Positions 62,458 to 64,000 of a stretch of 64,000 nucleotides of DNA are shown here, in pieces. Within the stretch, counting starts at the first letter, position 1; each line of letters starts with the position of its first letter. Origin of the DNA: Williamsia sp. Lineage in GTDB: Bacteria; Bacteroidota; Bacteroidia; Chitinophagales; Chitinophagaceae. The position numbers and the translations under genes were made by a program. Location: NCBI GenBank assembly GCA_015069695.1, contig JADCRZ010000018.1, forward strand, positions 1-64,000, read 5' to 3'. The notes beneath the pieces were generated by a model. That model worked only from the letters and a program-made list of their open reading frames with translations. It was not told the DNA's origin and made no database searches.

Positions 62458-64000
62458 ATGAAGAAATTGCTGGCTGCCTGGTCTGTTTTTGCTTGCATCC
62501 AACTGCATGCACAAACGAATGCCGCGCTGTACCGATATCCCGATGTATCTGCATCTCAGATTGTATTTACTTATGCCAATGACATATGGATCGTATCCAA
62601 AGAAGGAGGCATGGCTACCAAGTTAAGCTCACCGCCCGGCGTAGAATCTTTCCCCAAGTTTTCACCCGGCGGAAAATCGATTGCGTTTACAGGAAACTAT
62701 GATGGCAACCTGGATGTGTATGTGATCCCTGTTACCGGCGGCGTTCCGCAACGCCTCACCCAACACGGCGGCTCTGACCGGGTAGTTGACTGGACGCCTG
62801 ACGGAAAGCGGGTTCTTTTTGCATCCGGTCGCGAAAGCGGCAAAGAAAGGTTTAACCAATTTTACACCATTGCGCAGGAAGGCGGCCCGGCAGAAAAGCT
62901 ACCCCTGGCATATGCAGAGTTTGGGTCTTATTCACCCGATGGAAAAAGCATTGCGCTGACTTATATATCGCAGGCCTTCCGCAACTGGAAACGGTATCGT
63001 GGTGGCTGGAACGCCGACATTCATGTGTTTGATTTCGCCAAAGGCAGCTCAGAAAAAATTACCACTACCGATGCCTCGGATGAATTTCCCATGTGGCACG
63101 AGCATTCAATTTACTTTCTCTCTGACCGGGGGCCGGAAGTGCGCATGAACCTGTGGCGCTATGACATAGCCTCCAAAGCATTTACGCAACTGACCAATTT
63201 CAAAGATTATGATGCTCACTTTCCCTCTATGGGCCCTGCTGACATTGTAATGGAAGCAGGCGGAAAACTTTACCTGTACGGTCTGGCTTCCCAACAGTTA
63301 AAAGAAGTGGAAATAACGGTGATCACTGACCGCACAGCTTTAAAGCCCTCTGTGCAACAAGCCGACAAATTTATTCAGCATGCAGCCATCAGCCCGGATG
63401 GCAACCGCGCCCTGATCGAAGCAAGGGGTGAGCTGTTTTCGCTGCCGGCAGAAAATGGCTATGTAAAAAACCTGACCCGCTCTTCCGGTTCTGCCGAACG
63501 TACACCAGCCTGGTCGCCGGATGGAAAAATGGTTGCCTACTGGAGCGATCAATCCGGTGAATACGAATTGTGGGTCACGGAACCGGCCCGCGAAAATTCA
63601 AGCCGCAAGCTCACCAGTTATGGTCCGGGCTTCAGGTATACGCCGTACTGGTCGCCCGATAATAAAAAGTTAGCGTTTATCGACAAGGCCATGCAGATCA
63701 TGATCTATGACCTGGGTACGGGTAAAACCACCCCCGTGTGCAAGGGATTAAGAATGATGCACGGCTCCCTGGAGAATTTCCGCTGCAGCTGGTCGCCCGA
63801 CAGCCGCTGGCTTGCCTTCAGCCACGACCTTGAAAACCAGCACGAGGGTGTTTTCTTGTTTGATTACAGCACGGGTAAATTAAGTCCGGTCACCAGCGGC
63901 TTTTACAGTTGCTCGGATCCGGTTTTTGATCCGGAAGGAAAATATCTTTACCTGCTCACCAACCAGTCTTACCAACCAAGCTACAGCAACCTGGATAATA
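62458..64000 (+). CDS. Tricorn-type peptidase (propeller part; partial, runs off the window)
   Basis: The visible 514 residues begin with a signal peptide (MKKLLAAWSVFACIQLHAQ) and continue as TolB/WD-like propeller blades: YPDVSASQIVFTYANDIWIV, FSPGGKSIAFTGNYDGNLDV, WTPDGKRVLFASGR, WSPDGKMVAYWSDQSGEYEL and WSPDNKKLAFIDKAMQIMIY. This is the N-terminal propeller region of tricorn/S41-family proteases. The PDZ and S41 catalytic domains would lie beyond the window. The start at 62458 has a -7-like box 20 bases upstream. Confidence 0.88.
   Translation, partial: MKKLLAAWSVFACIQLHAQTNAALYRYPDVSASQIVFTYANDIWIVSKEGGMATKLSSPPGVESFPKFSPGGKSIAFTGNYDGNLDVYVIPVTGGVPQRLTQHGGSDRVVDWTPDGKRVLFASGRESGKERFNQFYTIAQEGGPAEKLPLAYAEFGSYSPDGKSIALTYISQAFRNWKRYRGGWNADIHVFDFAKGSSEKITTTDASDEFPMWHEHSIYFLSDRGPEVRMNLWRYDIASKAFTQLTNFKDYDAHFPSMGPADIVMEAGGKLYLYGLASQQLKEVEITVITDRTALKPSVQQADKFIQHAAISPDGNRALIEARGELFSLPAENGYVKNLTRSSGSAERTPAWSPDGKMVAYWSDQSGEYELWVTEPARENSSRKLTSYGPGFRYTPYWSPDNKKLAFIDKAMQIMIYDLGTGKTTPVCKGLRMMHGSLENFRCSWSPDSRWLAFSHDLENQHEGVFLFDYSTGKLSPVTSGFYSCSDPVFDPEGKYLYLLTNQSYQPSYSNLDN

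Noticed and set aside
1-64000. CRISPR arrays, prophage genes or complete transposase genes
   Set aside because: No regularly spaced repeats, phage structural or integrase genes, or transposase motifs were found on either strand.

Overview
The window looks like a chromosomal segment of a Bacteroidota bacterium, most likely family Chitinophagaceae. The evidence is a type IX secretion sorting domain, a SusC/BtuB-style TonB receptor behind a cobalamin riboswitch, several promoters of the Bacteroidota form TAnnTTTG close to start codons, few Shine-Dalgarno sequences, many exported lipoproteins and peptidases, and family-typical neighbours such as infA-rpmJ-rpsM-rpsK-rpsD-rpoA-rplQ followed by carA. 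No tRNA, rRNA, CRISPR array, prophage or complete insertion sequence was seen. The start and end of the window cut a repeat and a tricorn-type protease gene.

Layout. 1-242: dispersed repeat. 243-13.4 kb: glmM, a methyltransferase, a CNNM/CorC protein, a DUF6702 protein, a HupE-like protein with an M1 peptidase, an SPFH plus ribbon-helix-helix operon with a phased operator, an esterase, a YwqK-like protein, a parvulin, and a B12 riboswitch with its TonB receptor. 13.4-19.5 kb: aroQ, carA and the alpha ribosomal operon, all on the minus strand. 19.6-26.8 kb: phosphodiesterase, TPR lipoprotein, rpe, a lipase-META fusion, two small exported proteins and a LytS/LytTR two-component pair. 26.8-35.1 kb: a sulfatase divergent from an arylsulfotransferase, DPP4-like and M1 peptidases, and a DUF2264 protein.

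35.2-40.5 kb is the least explained locus. It holds a SLATT-like two-TM protein, then a tight operon of a Cys-rich lipoprotein, an exported TPR-Ppx/GppA (actin-fold) protein and a propeller-like lipoprotein, then a helical protein whose stop codon is supplied by a dispersed inverted repeat. 40.5-48.7 kb: parE, a response regulator that has lost its DNA-binding domain, a lipoprotein, an outer-membrane barrel protein, a penicillin-acylase family enzyme and a tail-anchored J-domain protein. 48.8-53.9 kb: GH3 glycosidase with a PA14 insert, Gfo/Idh/MocA-type protein and bicupin.

53.9-55.1 kb is a decaying, repeat-rich island with a toxin-antitoxin pair whose toxin is frameshifted, a polypyrimidine tract, a second copy of the window-start repeat, and a 110-bp MITE-like insertion inside that copy. 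55.1-59.2 kb is a mutagenesis operon of DinB plus a DnaE-type polymerase with a degenerate PHP domain behind a palindromic operator. The window ends with a large type IX-secreted LamG/FN3 protein, whose leader can mask its own start, and a tricorn-like protease.
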